DNA from: Halobacillus salinus
GTDB taxonomy: Bacteria; Bacillota; Bacilli; Bacillales; Halobacillaceae
Length of the DNA: 64,000 nt
Direction of reading: 5' to 3'
Assembly: GCF_004684905.1 (NCBI RefSeq)
Contig: NZ_SRJC01000008.1
Location: forward strand, 1 to 64,000
Shown one piece after another: positions 1 to 8,210 of this stretch. Every line of letters begins with the position of its first letter. The first letter of the stretch is position 1. The translations under genes were made by a program, and so were the position numbers. The notes beneath the pieces are model-generated. The model had not been told where the DNA came from, ran no database searches, and worked only from the letters and a program-made list of their open reading frames with translations.

Positions 1-14
1 AAACCAGGTGGAAA

Positions 15-56
15 TTGATTTACCGGAGGAAAGGGCCCTTTCCTCCGGTAAATCAA
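15..56. repeat. 42-bp perfect palindrome
   Basis: Bases 15-35 are the exact reverse complement of 36-56; the centre is AGGGCCCT. No T-tract follows on either strand, so it is not a classical intrinsic terminator. It may be the end of a transcription unit lying left of the window or a protein-binding palindrome. Nothing coding was seen between here and the first gene at 460. Confidence 0.75.
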
Positions 57-138
57 AACTATCTTCTCAACCATATAGGTAATTTCATTGTGGATATCAA
101 TTTACACAAGATTGCGGACTTGACTAAGGATGCTGTTA

Positions 139-405
139 AAATGTCAAAGAGAGGGTTTCTAGCTGCCGTTTTGATTATATCAACCTGCTGAAATGTCACA
201 GAAACAGTTTAGCTGCCATTTTATAAACGACAGACCAGCAAAAAGTAAGAGAAAGCCCTTCTCTCTGCCGTTTCGAGCGGAATAATTCCATGAAAAGTCA
301 CAGAACCCTCGCCTATCTTCCGTCCCGGACAAAACACTCCACAAAAACGTCAAAGAACCCCCTCTATCTGATTTTTTCAACGTAAGCCCAACATAAAATG
401 GAAGA
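139..405. repeat. Cluster of short inverted words (AAAATGTCAnAGA / CTGCCnTTT family)
   Basis: This 320-base stretch has no gene. It holds four forward words of the form AAAnGTCAnAGA (near 139, 190, 294, 345) alternating with reverse-type words CTGCCGTTTT, CTGCCATTTT and CTCTGCCGTTTCG (near 162, 212, 263). Neighbouring forward and reverse words can pair as hairpins. The same family recurs at 5730-5930 and 8625-8830. Function unknown. Confidence 0.6.
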
Positions 406-459
406 GAGCGTCCACATCAAACCGACAATCATGTAAACTAAGAAAAAAGAGGTGACATT

Positions 460-1644
460 GTGAAACTTGATAACTTGGGCATGATCCGGCTTGTGATGTT
501 CTATTTGATCAGCTGCGTGTACTATCTCAATCTTCCAGATACACCTTTCTATACGACAATCGTCATTCTAGCGGTGCTCGGGTTTACCGCCACCCACTTC
601 ACGTTGAACAGTTCCTTTGGGGAGAAAAGGCTTCCTTACATATTGGCGGTGGATTTTGCGATTATTTTCACCCTCGGAATGCTGGATGTTGATTCGACGC
701 TCTATTTGATTTTGTTCGGAGTCGAAGCGGTGACGCTATTGTTATTTGAGAATCGGAAACAGGTGCTTCTTCCTTACGCAGCGGCTTTTCTGATCATTTT
801 TTCTACGATTAATGTCTTCGCGTTTCAAGCGGCGGGGCAATTCTATCTGTTTGATAATCTCATCAGTGGGGCGTTCGTTGTGTTCTGTGCGATTGTCGGA
901 CGGTTGATTTATAGACTGACAGAAGCGCAGGAAACGGTCAGTACCCAGTATAAAGAGTTGAAGGAAGCGCACGAGCAGTTGAAGCAGTACTCCGAGCAGG
1001 TCGAGGAGCTGACGGCGATCGAGGAGCGCAACCGGATCTCGCGGGAAATCCATGATACGGTCGGGCACAAGATGACGGCGCTTCTGATGCAACTTCAGGT
1101 TGCTAAGGAACTGCAAGCGGCCGATCCTGCAAAAAGCACGTCCGCTCTCCGTGTGTCGGAGGGATTGGCGCGGGAAGCGCTGCACGAGACGAGAATGTCG
1201 GTGCGGGCGCTGCAAGATGATGCGGGGGATCCGCGCTCTTTTGTAACAAAAGTGAGGGAGATGCTGCAGGAGTATGAAGATCAGACGGGGCTTGCGTCGA
1301 CGTTGAATGTCGAAGGGGATGGTTCGAACATTCCGCCGTCTGTACAGTGGTCGTTGACGCGGCTGGTGCAGGAGTCGCTGACGAACGCCGTGAAGCACGG
1401 CGGGGCGAAAACGTGCGAAGTGGACCTCGCGATTACGAATGAGCACGTTGCGATGCATATCACGGATGATGGAAAAGGGGCAGGCGACGTGCAGCCGGGC
1501 TTCGGTATCAAGAACATGCGCGAGCGTGTGCAGGAACATGGTGGCACGCTCACGTTTGAAACGAATCCGAATCAAGGTTTTACGATTCAAGCTGAATTCC
1601 CGTTGAAACGAATGACATGGAGAGTAGGTGGCGTACGTGATTGA
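460..1644 (+). CDS. lnrJ: Sensor histidine kinase, LnrJ/YfiJ-like
   Basis: A 394-residue membrane sensor kinase of the NarL-partner (HisKA_3) type. Residues 1-150 form about five or six hydrophobic helices with almost no extracellular domain, typical of intramembrane sensors. A short coiled coil (160-185) leads to the dimerisation helix with phospho-acceptor His198 (context SREIHDTVGHK). The ATPase domain has an N-box ESLTNAVKHGG and G-boxes DDGKGAG and GFGIKNMRERV. The start is GTG with AAAGAGGTGAC just upstream. It overlaps the regulator and is followed by a three-gene ABC exporter, the order and sizes of B. subtilis lnrJKLMN, which senses and exports linear polyenes such as linearmycin. 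The family is clear; the ligand is inferred. Confidence 0.85.
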   Translation: MKLDNLGMIRLVMFYLISCVYYLNLPDTPFYTTIVILAVLGFTATHFTLNSSFGEKRLPYILAVDFAIIFTLGMLDVDSTLYLILFGVEAVTLLLFENRKQVLLPYAAAFLIIFSTINVFAFQAAGQFYLFDNLISGAFVVFCAIVGRLIYRLTEAQETVSTQYKELKEAHEQLKQYSEQVEELTAIEERNRISREIHDTVGHKMTALLMQLQVAKELQAADPAKSTSALRVSEGLAREALHETRMSVRALQDDAGDPRSFVTKVREMLQEYEDQTGLASTLNVEGDGSNIPPSVQWSLTRLVQESLTNAVKHGGAKTCEVDLAITNEHVAMHITDDGKGAGDVQPGFGIKNMRERVQEHGGTLTFETNPNQGFTIQAEFPLKRMTWRVGGVRD

Positions 1645-2305
1645 GATTATGATTGTAGATGACCAGGAACTGATGCGCGACGGGCTCGCGACAATCCTCG
1701 ATTTGAAGCCGGAACTGTCCGTCGTCGGTGTCGCATCTGATGGGCGTGAAGCATACGAGCTTGCTCTCGAAAAAAAGCCGGACATCGTCTTGATGGATAT
1801 CCGCATGCCGGGGACGAACGGCGTGAAAGGTGCGAACTTGATTACGTCTTCCTTGCTCGATACGAAAGTGTTGATGCTCACGACCTTCTCCGATACCGAA
1901 CTGATCCTCGAGGCTTTGACCGAAGGGGCGCACGGGTACTTGCTTAAAGACATGCCGACCGACTCGATCGTCCAGGCGATCATGACCGTTCACTCCGGCG
2001 GCATCGTGCTCCCACAGCATCTGACGGCAGAAATCATCAGCGAGATGAAGCGCCGGCAAGAGCTCGAGAAAGAAATTTTTCCTTCGCAAGATGTACCGTC
2101 AATCATCCATGATCTTACCGAACGAGAGAGGGAAGTGTTGAGAAAGCTCGGGGAAGGCATGAACAATAAAGAAATCGCGTCCCAACTATATATATCAGAA
2201 GGCACGGTGAAGAACCACGTCTCGCACCTGATCGGTAAACTAGAGGTGCGCGATCGTACGCAGGCCGCCATTTTTGCCGTCCGTTACGGCATCACCACTT
2301 TCTGA
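1637..2305 (+). CDS. lnrK: NarL/FixJ-type response regulator, LnrK/YfiK-like
   Basis: A 222-residue response regulator. The receiver domain has acidic residues D8-D9, phospho-acceptor Asp54 in VLMDIRMPG, and a conserved Lys in LLKDMP. A LuxR-type helix-turn-helix is at the C-terminus (LTEREREVLRKL to GTVKNHVSHLIGKL). The GTG at 1637 was chosen because AGGTGG lies 5 nt before it and it gives the usual N-terminus MIEIMIVDDQ; a GTG at 1628 would be too close to a ribosome site. It overlaps the kinase gene by 8 nt. It should activate the ABC genes downstream, from which it is separated by a terminator. Confidence 0.85.
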   Translation: MIEIMIVDDQELMRDGLATILDLKPELSVVGVASDGREAYELALEKKPDIVLMDIRMPGTNGVKGANLITSSLLDTKVLMLTTFSDTELILEALTEGAHGYLLKDMPTDSIVQAIMTVHSGGIVLPQHLTAEIISEMKRRQELEKEIFPSQDVPSIIHDLTEREREVLRKLGEGMNNKEIASQLYISEGTVKNHVSHLIGKLEVRDRTQAAIFAVRYGITTF

Positions 2306-2328
2306 GTCATGACTTTTGGCACATGCCG

Positions 2329-2356
2329 AGACAGCTACTGCAGCTGTCTTTTTTTT
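2329..2356 (+). terminator. Intrinsic terminator after lnrK
   Basis: Perfect 8-bp stem AGACAGCT/AGCTGTCT with loop ACTGC followed by eight T. It separates the regulatory pair from the exporter genes, so the exporter probably has its own promoter in 2357-2425; a possible -10 TATGAT is at 2403. Confidence 0.85.
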
Positions 2357-2437
2357 ATGCAAATCTATCGCTTGGGAGATTCCCCTTTTACCTGACCGAA
2401 GTATGATAAAGACATCAAAGAATGAGGAGTGACGGCA

Positions 2438-3361
2438 ATGCTTCAGGTGAACGAGTTGAACAAACGATACGGGAAGAAGGAAGTCGTGAAGAACGTTTCC
2501 TTCCGTTTAGAAAAAGGGGAAGCGTTCGGCCTGTTGGGACCGAATGGAGCCGGGAAGTCGACCACGATCGCGATGCTGTCGGGGCTCGTTCCGAATGACG
2601 GCGGGACGATTTTATGGGGAGAGAAGCCGATGGACCCGTCGATGAAAAAGCGGATCGGCATCGTCCCGCAGGAAATCGCGTTGTACCCAACAATGTCGGC
2701 GCGGGACAATTTGCTGTTCTGGGGCAAAATGTACGGCTTATCCCGCAAGCAGGCGAAGAAGCGGGCGGAAGAAGTGCTCTCGATCGTCGGCTTGTCCGAG
2801 CGTGGAAAAGAGACGATCGAGACGTTTTCCGGCGGAATGAGACGGAGGATCAATATCGGAGCTGCGCTGATGCACGAACCGGAACTGCTGATTATGGATG
2901 AGCCGACGGTCGGCATCGATCCGCAATCGCGGAATCACATCCTCGAAACGGTGAAGCGGCTGAACCAAGCGGGCATGACGATGATTTACACAAGTCACTA
3001 CATGGAAGAGGTCGAGTTTCTGTGCGACCGGGTTGGGATCATGGACTACGGCGAAGTGATTGCGAGCGGTACGCACAAAGATTTATGTAAGCGTCTAGTT
3101 GGCGGGACGGTGATCCGCCTTGTGCTGGAGGAAACGAATGAGGCAGGAGTGAAGGCGATTGAGAACCTGCCGCAAGTCGACCGGATGACGGTAAGGGAGC
3201 AGAAGACGTATGACGTGTTTGTGCAACAACCGAACGAGGTAATCAGCGATATCATGGCGGCGATTGTGGAAAACGGCATGAAAGTTTCGGCGATGGATGT
3301 GCAGGAGCCGAACTTGGAGGCACTATTTTTACAGCTGACCGGCCGGACTTTAAGGGATTAG
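2438..3361 (+). CDS. lnrL: ABC exporter ATPase, LnrL/YfiL-like
   Basis: A 307-residue ABC ATPase of the DrrA/CcmA drug-export class. Walker A GPNGAGKST is at residues 34-42, then signature FSGGMRRRINIG, Walker B LLIMDEPTVGID and the H-loop in YTSHYMEE. A C-terminal extension of about 80 residues is usual for this class. The ATG at 2438 is preceded by GAGGAG at 8 nt; an upstream GTG at 2429 overlaps that site and is rejected. It forms an operon with the two permeases (12 nt and 13 nt gaps). It energises export of a hydrophobic compound, by analogy linear polyenes. Confidence 0.88.
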   Translation: MLQVNELNKRYGKKEVVKNVSFRLEKGEAFGLLGPNGAGKSTTIAMLSGLVPNDGGTILWGEKPMDPSMKKRIGIVPQEIALYPTMSARDNLLFWGKMYGLSRKQAKKRAEEVLSIVGLSERGKETIETFSGGMRRRINIGAALMHEPELLIMDEPTVGIDPQSRNHILETVKRLNQAGMTMIYTSHYMEEVEFLCDRVGIMDYGEVIASGTHKDLCKRLVGGTVIRLVLEETNEAGVKAIENLPQVDRMTVREQKTYDVFVQQPNEVISDIMAAIVENGMKVSAMDVQEPNLEALFLQLTGRTLRD

Positions 3362-3373
3362 GAGGATAATGCG

Positions 3374-4546
3374 ATGTTTACGATTGCGATGAAAGATTTG
3401 GCTTTAAGGTTGAAAGATCGCCGCAGCCTAGTGATGATGCTGCTGATGCCTCTGGTCCTGACCGCGATTCTCGGATCCGCGCTCGGCGGCAACTTCGGAG
3501 ACGACGCGTCAATGCCCGCCACGACAGTCGGCGTAGCCTATGACACGGAGGATGAGCGGACGAATCAATGGGTGGACGGTGTACTGCCGAGTGAGGACGT
3601 GACGGTGGTTTCTTTTGACAATGGTGGTGAAGTGGAGAATGCCATGAACAAAGGGGAGGTCGATGTAGGGGTGCTTCTGCCGAACGAATGGGGAGAGAAG
3701 CTCGGGACAGCGGACGTGACGGTCCTGACCGACCCGGACAAAACGCTGCAAGCTTCCATCATCGAATCGATGCTGACTTCCTATATCGACCGGGTCCAGG
3801 CCGTTACAGAGACGACCGATCGCTTTGCGACAGCACTTGCAGAAGCAGGAGATGTCGAAGTGGCAGCTGCGGCAGGTGGTTTTTCCACAACCGCCATCTC
3901 CATAGCAGAACAGGACTCGATCCAGTTGGCTTCTGGTGAAAAAGGCGAGCAGACACTGAACGGGATGCAATATTATGCTGCAGCGATGGGCGTCATGTTC
4001 CTCCTGTTTAACGCGACAGTCGGTGCGCGGTCGATTTTGCAGGAACGCCACACGCAAACGTTGGCTCGGTTGGCGATGACCCCGGTGAGGTCCTACCACA
4101 TCATCGGCGGTAAATTCCTCGGCACGCTTTCATTCACGCTCGTCCAATTCAGCTTGTTCCTGGCCGCGACGTACTTCATGTTCCAAGTGTCGTGGGGAGA
4201 GAATCTGTGGCAAGTATCGTTCATCGTAGTAGCCTACGCGATCGCAGTATCCGGTTTGGCAATGATGCTTGCAAGCCTTGTGAAAGAAGAGAAAACAGCG
4301 GACAGTATCGGCGGAATCGGTGTGCAAATCCTGGCGCTGCTAGGCGGATCGATGATTCCGGTAGCGGCTTTTCCTGGAGCGATCCAGTCGATATCCAACG
4401 TCATTCCGAACAAATGGGCTCTCGATAGTTTTCTAGAAATCATGACCGGCACGGCGTGGGGAGACTTGTATATGCCGGCAGCGCTGCTCGTTCTGTTCGG
4501 CGCAGCGTGCTTAGGAGTCGGAGCCACGCGATTACAAGTAAGGTAA
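3374..4546 (+). CDS. lnrM: ABC-2 type exporter permease, LnrM/YfiM-like
   Basis: A 390-residue ABC-2 permease. One N-terminal helix (about 20-40) is followed by a large extracytoplasmic domain to about residue 200, then five or six helices in the C-terminal half (motifs VMFLLFNATVGARSILQERHTQTLARLAMTP split around the coupling loop). This is the ABC2_membrane_3 layout. It follows the ATPase by 12 nt with AGGAGGAT upstream and precedes a paralogous permease, so a heterodimeric transmembrane part is likely. Confidence 0.85.
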   Translation: MFTIAMKDLALRLKDRRSLVMMLLMPLVLTAILGSALGGNFGDDASMPATTVGVAYDTEDERTNQWVDGVLPSEDVTVVSFDNGGEVENAMNKGEVDVGVLLPNEWGEKLGTADVTVLTDPDKTLQASIIESMLTSYIDRVQAVTETTDRFATALAEAGDVEVAAAAGGFSTTAISIAEQDSIQLASGEKGEQTLNGMQYYAAAMGVMFLLFNATVGARSILQERHTQTLARLAMTPVRSYHIIGGKFLGTLSFTLVQFSLFLAATYFMFQVSWGENLWQVSFIVVAYAIAVSGLAMMLASLVKEEKTADSIGGIGVQILALLGGSMIPVAAFPGAIQSISNVIPNKWALDSFLEIMTGTAWGDLYMPAALLVLFGAACLGVGATRLQVR

Positions 4547-4559
4547 AGGAGTGGGAGAT

Positions 4560-5717
4560 ATGAAACGGATTTGGACACTGGCTGTGATGGAGTGGAAGCG
4601 GATGTTCAAGAAGCCGCAGTCGTACGTCGTGATGTTCGGAATGCCGCTGTTGTTCACGTTCATCTTCGGGGCGATGTTCTCAGGAGGCGGTGAACGAGCG
4701 AAACCTCAGATTGCTGTCGTCGACCAGGATCAGTCGGTCGTATCAGAAGCGTTGTTGGAAAAGCTCGAAGGTTCAGAGCTGATGAACGTTGTGGGCATGT
4801 CCCTGGAGGAAGCCGATCAATCGTTGGCGGATCAGAATCTATCCGGCTACGTGGTGATGGGAGATTCTTTTGAAGAGAGCGTATTAGCAGGAATGCCGGA
4901 TGTTTCGTTTTCCTACCTTCCAGCGTTTGAAGGAGCATCCGTCCTTTCGAATTGGATAAATAATCGCTTGGTCGAAGTGGCGATTCACGCAGAAGCGGCG
5001 TCTGAATATGCAGCGTTGACGGATGCGAGTTTTGCAGACAGTTTTGTGAAGATGGCTGGGAGTTCAGATGGAGGGGAGCGTACCGTCCAAACAGTGAACG
5101 TCACGACCGATGAGGAAATCCAGGCGATGGATAACGTTACCGCACGCTCTGCGGGATTCGCAATCATGTTCGTGATGATCGCCATGCTCTCGAGCACAGG
5201 CGTCATGCTGGAAGCGAAGCAAAACGGAGTCTGGTACCGTCTCCTGTCCACACCAGCATCGAAAATGGAGATTGTACTCGGCTACTTACTCGCCTTTTTC
5301 TTAATCGGGTGGATGCAATTCGGCGTGCTGATGATCGCGTCGTCCTTGATCTTCGGCGTGTACTGGGGCAGTGTCCTCGGCAACATCGTCCTAGTATCAG
5401 CCTTGCTGCTTTGCACAATCGGGCTCGGCTTGTTTATCGCAGGATTCGTGAAGACGTCGGAGCAGCAGTCGATGTACGGCAACTTGATCATTTTTTCTAC
5501 GTGTATGCTCGGCGGCGTGTACTGGCCGGTTGAGATCATGCCGGACTTCATGCAGCAAATGGCGGAGTTCGTTCCGCAGACATGGGCGATGGACGGTTTT
5601 CGAGCTTTGACCGCAGGAGCGGGGACGTTCGCGGAGCTTGCTGGACCTTTGGCAGTCTTGCTCGGATTCACGGTTGTGTTTCTGTCGATCGGGATGAGAC
5701 GGATTAAATTTGAATGA
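4560..5717 (+). CDS. lnrN: ABC-2 type exporter permease, LnrN/YfiN-like
   Basis: A 385-residue permease with the same layout as the preceding gene: N-terminal helix, extracytoplasmic domain to about residue 195, then helices containing FAIMFVMIAMLSSTGVM and a loop AKQNGVWYRLLSTPAS. The ATG at 4560 has AAAGGAG 7 nt upstream; the GTG at 4551 falls inside that site. Last gene of the exporter unit; no clear T-tract terminator follows, only the repeat-rich gap. Confidence 0.85.
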   Translation: MKRIWTLAVMEWKRMFKKPQSYVVMFGMPLLFTFIFGAMFSGGGERAKPQIAVVDQDQSVVSEALLEKLEGSELMNVVGMSLEEADQSLADQNLSGYVVMGDSFEESVLAGMPDVSFSYLPAFEGASVLSNWINNRLVEVAIHAEAASEYAALTDASFADSFVKMAGSSDGGERTVQTVNVTTDEEIQAMDNVTARSAGFAIMFVMIAMLSSTGVMLEAKQNGVWYRLLSTPASKMEIVLGYLLAFFLIGWMQFGVLMIASSLIFGVYWGSVLGNIVLVSALLLCTIGLGLFIAGFVKTSEQQSMYGNLIIFSTCMLGGVYWPVEIMPDFMQQMAEFVPQTWAMDGFRALTAGAGTFAELAGPLAVLLGFTVVFLSIGMRRIKFE

Positions 5718-5729
5718 GGGCTAGGCTAT

Positions 5730-5935
5730 CTGCCATTTTAGGGGATTGAATGTGTGAGAATGGCACTGAAGAAGGCTCTCTCTTCCCTTTTGAGCTGTGG
5801 CAATGGTGAAAATGGCAGAGAAGAGCGTTCTCTCTGCCATTTCGAGCTGGGAAGTGCAGCAAAAGGGAAGAGAGGAAGCTTCTCTGTTACCTTTTGAAAA
5901 GAAATCGTGATGAAAAGGGAAGCTAGCGCCCACAA
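5730..5935. repeat. Cluster of short inverted words (AAATGGCAGAGA / TCTCTGCCATTT)
   Basis: Gene-free gap after lnrN. It contains a perfect 12-bp inverted pair, AAATGGCAGAGA (about 5810) and TCTCTGCCATTT (about 5831), and a second hairpin AAAAGG..AGAGA / TCTCT..CCTTTT (5861-5900). These are the same words as at 139-405 and 8625-8830. Beyond the repeats, a -10 like TATAAT at 5969 probably serves the next gene. Confidence 0.65.
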
Positions 5936-6006
5936 GCCGTAATGTTTTTTCCTAGAGTTCAGGCGCGCTATAATGTACATACTACTCACTAAGTGAGGTG
6001 TGCGCG

Positions 6007-6429
6007 ATGAAGAAAGATGTCGATGATTATTTGCAGGAAGGCATTTACGGGCCAAAAGAGATCAATCCTTCCGAGCGGAGAAAATATTTAGGGACGCTGA
6101 GAGAGCGGATCGTCCTTGTGCTGACGAATGGCCAGCTCGTTCAGGGACAGGGCCTCGCAGAGATGGAGCAGGCAATGAAAGAACACCCTGATGCAAAGCT
6201 TCTCCTCGACCGTCAAGTCAGCTATCGCTTCCGAAAGCCGTACAGGCAGCTTGCCAATGAGCAGGGGATCCAGCATACGACAGTGGATAATCAGGAAGTC
6301 GAGACGGAAATCGGAGCGGTGCTCGCCGTTGATTATGCGATAGAAAAAGAGGACATCACCGTAGAAGAGAAGCCTCCACAACAAGAAGAGAAACCAGGAT
6401 TCTGGAAATCTTTGTTCGGTCGTTCATAG
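6007..6429 (+). CDS. yueI: YueI-family protein (DUF1694)
   Basis: A 140-residue soluble protein matching the YueI/DUF1694 family by its N-terminal VDDYLQEGIYGPKEINPSE region, the ERRKYLGTLRERIVLVLT motif and overall length. The conserved core ends near residue 115 and is followed by an acidic, proline-containing tail. The function of the family is unknown. ATG 6007 is preceded by TGAGGTG at 7 nt. Its stop codon touches a 20-bp inverted repeat. Confidence 0.85.
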   Translation: MKKDVDDYLQEGIYGPKEINPSERRKYLGTLRERIVLVLTNGQLVQGQGLAEMEQAMKEHPDAKLLLDRQVSYRFRKPYRQLANEQGIQHTTVDNQEVETEIGAVLAVDYAIEKEDITVEEKPPQQEEKPGFWKSLFGRS

Positions 6430-6476
6430 GGGTCAGGGAGTTTGTCCCAGAAATACGGGACAAACTCCCTGACCCC
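6429..6476. repeat. REP-like hairpin with GGGGTCAGGGA ends
   Basis: Two perfectly complementary 20-nt arms (6429-6448 and 6457-6476) with an 8-nt loop. Each arm starts GGGGTCAGGGAG and ends TTTGTCCC. This resembles the GGGGTCAGGGAC-type palindromes associated in many bacteria with REP-associated (Y1) transposases. No T-tract follows. A degraded relative sits at 20712-20723. Confidence 0.7.
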
Positions 6477-6520
6477 AATGTCCCATTATAAAGGATTCTT
6501 TAAAAAAAGCGCTTTAAATC

Positions 6521-6549
6521 TTACAGGTATACATATTTCATGCTATACT
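6521..6549 (+). promoter_or_regulatory. Putative promoter of the 6555 RNA
   Basis: Extended -10 TGCTATACT (TATACT at 6544-6549) with TTACAG at 6521-6526, 17 nt apart. The -35 is weak, the extended -10 is good. It points into the structured region below, which has no start codon or ribosome site. Confidence 0.45.
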
Positions 6550-6554
6550 TTTTA

Positions 6555-6632
6555 TTGTCTCATACTTAGGAGACAAAGTTCGTGTTCACGGACGAAGCCC
6601 TGCGCCTCAAGGACGAGGTGGGGGCTTTTTTT
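6555..6632 (+). ncRNA. Candidate small RNA with three hairpins, last one a terminator
   Basis: Three adjacent stem-loops: TTGTCTC/GAGACAA (6555-6577), TTCGT/ACGAA (6579-6596) and AGCCC..CCTC/GAGG..GGGGCT (6597-6626) followed by seven T. Total about 75 nt, with no ORF. The unpaired segments contain UAGGA, ACGGA and AAGGA, each an ANGGA-like word. This could be a free-standing small RNA or the leader of yvbH with an attenuator. Not matched to a named RNA family. Confidence 0.45.
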
Positions 6633-6711
6633 AATGCTTATTTCTCTTTTGACCTGATTTTCCTTGTGCTAAGATGAAAAGGAAGTGACATTGATTAGGA
6701 GGTCGAAGCGA

Positions 6712-7326
6712 ATGTTTAAGAAGATTGCAAGTGATGCGCTAGGCTTAAGCGATATTGGCCGTATTATCAGTCGAGAGGATTTCGACAAAGCGCAATCCGA
6801 TGATTTTGTTCTGACGGAAGATGGCGAGAAGATCCATTTTCTTATCAAATCGAAAACAGATGAGTACTGCTTCACCAACCGCGCGTTGATCCACTTGGAT
6901 GGCGAGAAAGCATCCAGCAGTAAGCGAAACATTTACCGCTACGATTATTATAAAAACCCGATCAAGAACGTCTCGATCGAAACCGCTGGTACGATTGATT
7001 TGGATCTTGAAATCAAGTTCTCTATGGGCAGTCAATACTTCAGTGTCGATATTGCCAAAGATGAAGGCGAAGCAATCGCTGACTTGTATAAGACGCTTGT
7101 CGAGATCGGCCAGATTCAAGAAGAGGACGAGCGTCACCACGAATTCGCTCTGAACAGTGTCAACACGGCGAGCGGATTGATTAAAGACAATCGTTTCCAT
7201 GACAATGATATTTCCCAAGAATTCCAACAGGCGGCAGAGTTCGCTTATAAGTGGTTCACGGAAAAATATAACGAGCATACGCAGAAAGACTTCCAAGATG
7301 TATTCACCAAGTATATTCATAACTGA
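6712..7326 (+). CDS. yvbH: YvbH-like protein with bacterial PH domain
   Basis: A 204-residue soluble protein starting MFKKIASDALGLSDIG, as in B. subtilis YvbH. Residues 1-125 resemble the bacterial pleckstrin-homology (bPH_2) domain and the helical remainder fits the YvbH oligomerisation region. ATG 6712 follows AGGAGG at 8 nt. Function unknown; it is a single-gene unit closed by a strong terminator. Confidence 0.8.
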   Translation: MFKKIASDALGLSDIGRIISREDFDKAQSDDFVLTEDGEKIHFLIKSKTDEYCFTNRALIHLDGEKASSSKRNIYRYDYYKNPIKNVSIETAGTIDLDLEIKFSMGSQYFSVDIAKDEGEAIADLYKTLVEIGQIQEEDERHHEFALNSVNTASGLIKDNRFHDNDISQEFQQAAEFAYKWFTEKYNEHTQKDFQDVFTKYIHN

Positions 7327-7334
7327 TGACTCCA

Positions 7335-7363
7335 AGCGCAGACGCACTCGTCTGCGCTTTTTT
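7335..7363 (+). terminator. Intrinsic terminator after yvbH
   Basis: Perfect 10-bp stem AGCGCAGACG/CGTCTGCGCT with a 4-nt loop and a T-tract. Confidence 0.9.
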
Positions 7364-7383
7364 ATAAAAAAGGAGACGATAGG

Positions 7384-8160
7384 ATGCTGGAAGGAAAAGT
7401 CGCGCTCATTACCGGTTCAGGTCAGGGGATTGGCTTGGAAATCGCAACCGCATTTGCTAGGAGCGGTGCTAAAGTAATGGTGAGTGATATCAAGGAAGAG
7501 GCGTTGAATGATGCCGTTGCACAGTTGAAGGGCGAGGGCAGCGAGGCGGAAGGTGTTGTAGCGGATGTTGCCAAGGAAGATGATGTGAAGCACGCAATAG
7601 AGAGAACGGTCGAGGCGTTTGGCGCCATCGATATCCTCGTCAATAATGCCGGTATCCAGCACGTCGCGCCGATAGAAGAATTTCCCTCGGAGAAGTTCGG
7701 ACTCATTCTCGACATTATGCTAAAAGGACCGTTTTACGGCATCAAGCACGCCTTCCCTCATATGAAAAAACAGGGGTACGGGCGCATTCTGAACATGGCG
7801 TCGATCAACGGCTTGATCGGTTTTGCTGGAAAAGCGGGCTATAACAGCGCCAAGCATGGGGTGATCGGCTTGACGAAAGTGACCGCACTCGAAGGAGCAG
7901 ATCACGGTGTGACGGTCAATGCGATCTGCCCCGGCTATGTCGACACGCCCCTTGTCCAGAACCAGCTCGCGGACTTGGCGACAACGCGTGGCGTCGACAA
8001 AGAGAAGGTGCTTGAGGAAGTCATTTATCCGCTCGTACCCCAGAAGCGCCTCTTGCAAGTGGGTGAGGTTGCGGACTACGCGATATTCTTATGCAGTGAC
8101 AAAGCGAGAAGCATTACCGGGCAAGCGGCTGTCATCGACGGAGGATACACCGTGCAATAA
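7384..8160 (+). CDS. 3-hydroxybutyrate dehydrogenase-like SDR
   Basis: A 258-residue classical short-chain dehydrogenase. It has the cofactor motif TGSGQGIG (residues 11-18), NNAGIQ (90s), Ser in NMASING, and catalytic Tyr153-x3-Lys157. An IQHVAPIEEFP segment, a C-terminal lid containing LADLATTRGVDKEKV, and a GGYTVQ end are typical of bacterial D-3-hydroxybutyrate dehydrogenases, which oxidise 3-hydroxybutyrate to acetoacetate with NAD. ATG 7384 follows AAAAGGAGACG. It stands alone between a terminator and a VOC gene. A broader SDR substrate cannot be excluded. Confidence 0.78.
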   Translation: MLEGKVALITGSGQGIGLEIATAFARSGAKVMVSDIKEEALNDAVAQLKGEGSEAEGVVADVAKEDDVKHAIERTVEAFGAIDILVNNAGIQHVAPIEEFPSEKFGLILDIMLKGPFYGIKHAFPHMKKQGYGRILNMASINGLIGFAGKAGYNSAKHGVIGLTKVTALEGADHGVTVNAICPGYVDTPLVQNQLADLATTRGVDKEKVLEEVIYPLVPQKRLLQVGEVADYAIFLCSDKARSITGQAAVIDGGYTVQ

Positions 8161-8210
8161 TCTAGCGCCGGTTCATGGTAAAATGGAATCATAAAGGAGG
8201 ACGAGGAATC

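Noticed and set aside
742-1983. Long open frame on the minus strand across the lnrJ/lnrK genes
   Set aside because: It is antisense to two well-supported genes, arginine-rich and of low complexity, with no ribosome site; a by-product of GC-rich codon usage.
6555-6632. Assignment to the Bacillaceae-1 RNA motif
   Set aside because: That motif has two loops with RUCCU; here the loops on the transcribed strand carry GGA-type words and the terminator fixes the strand.
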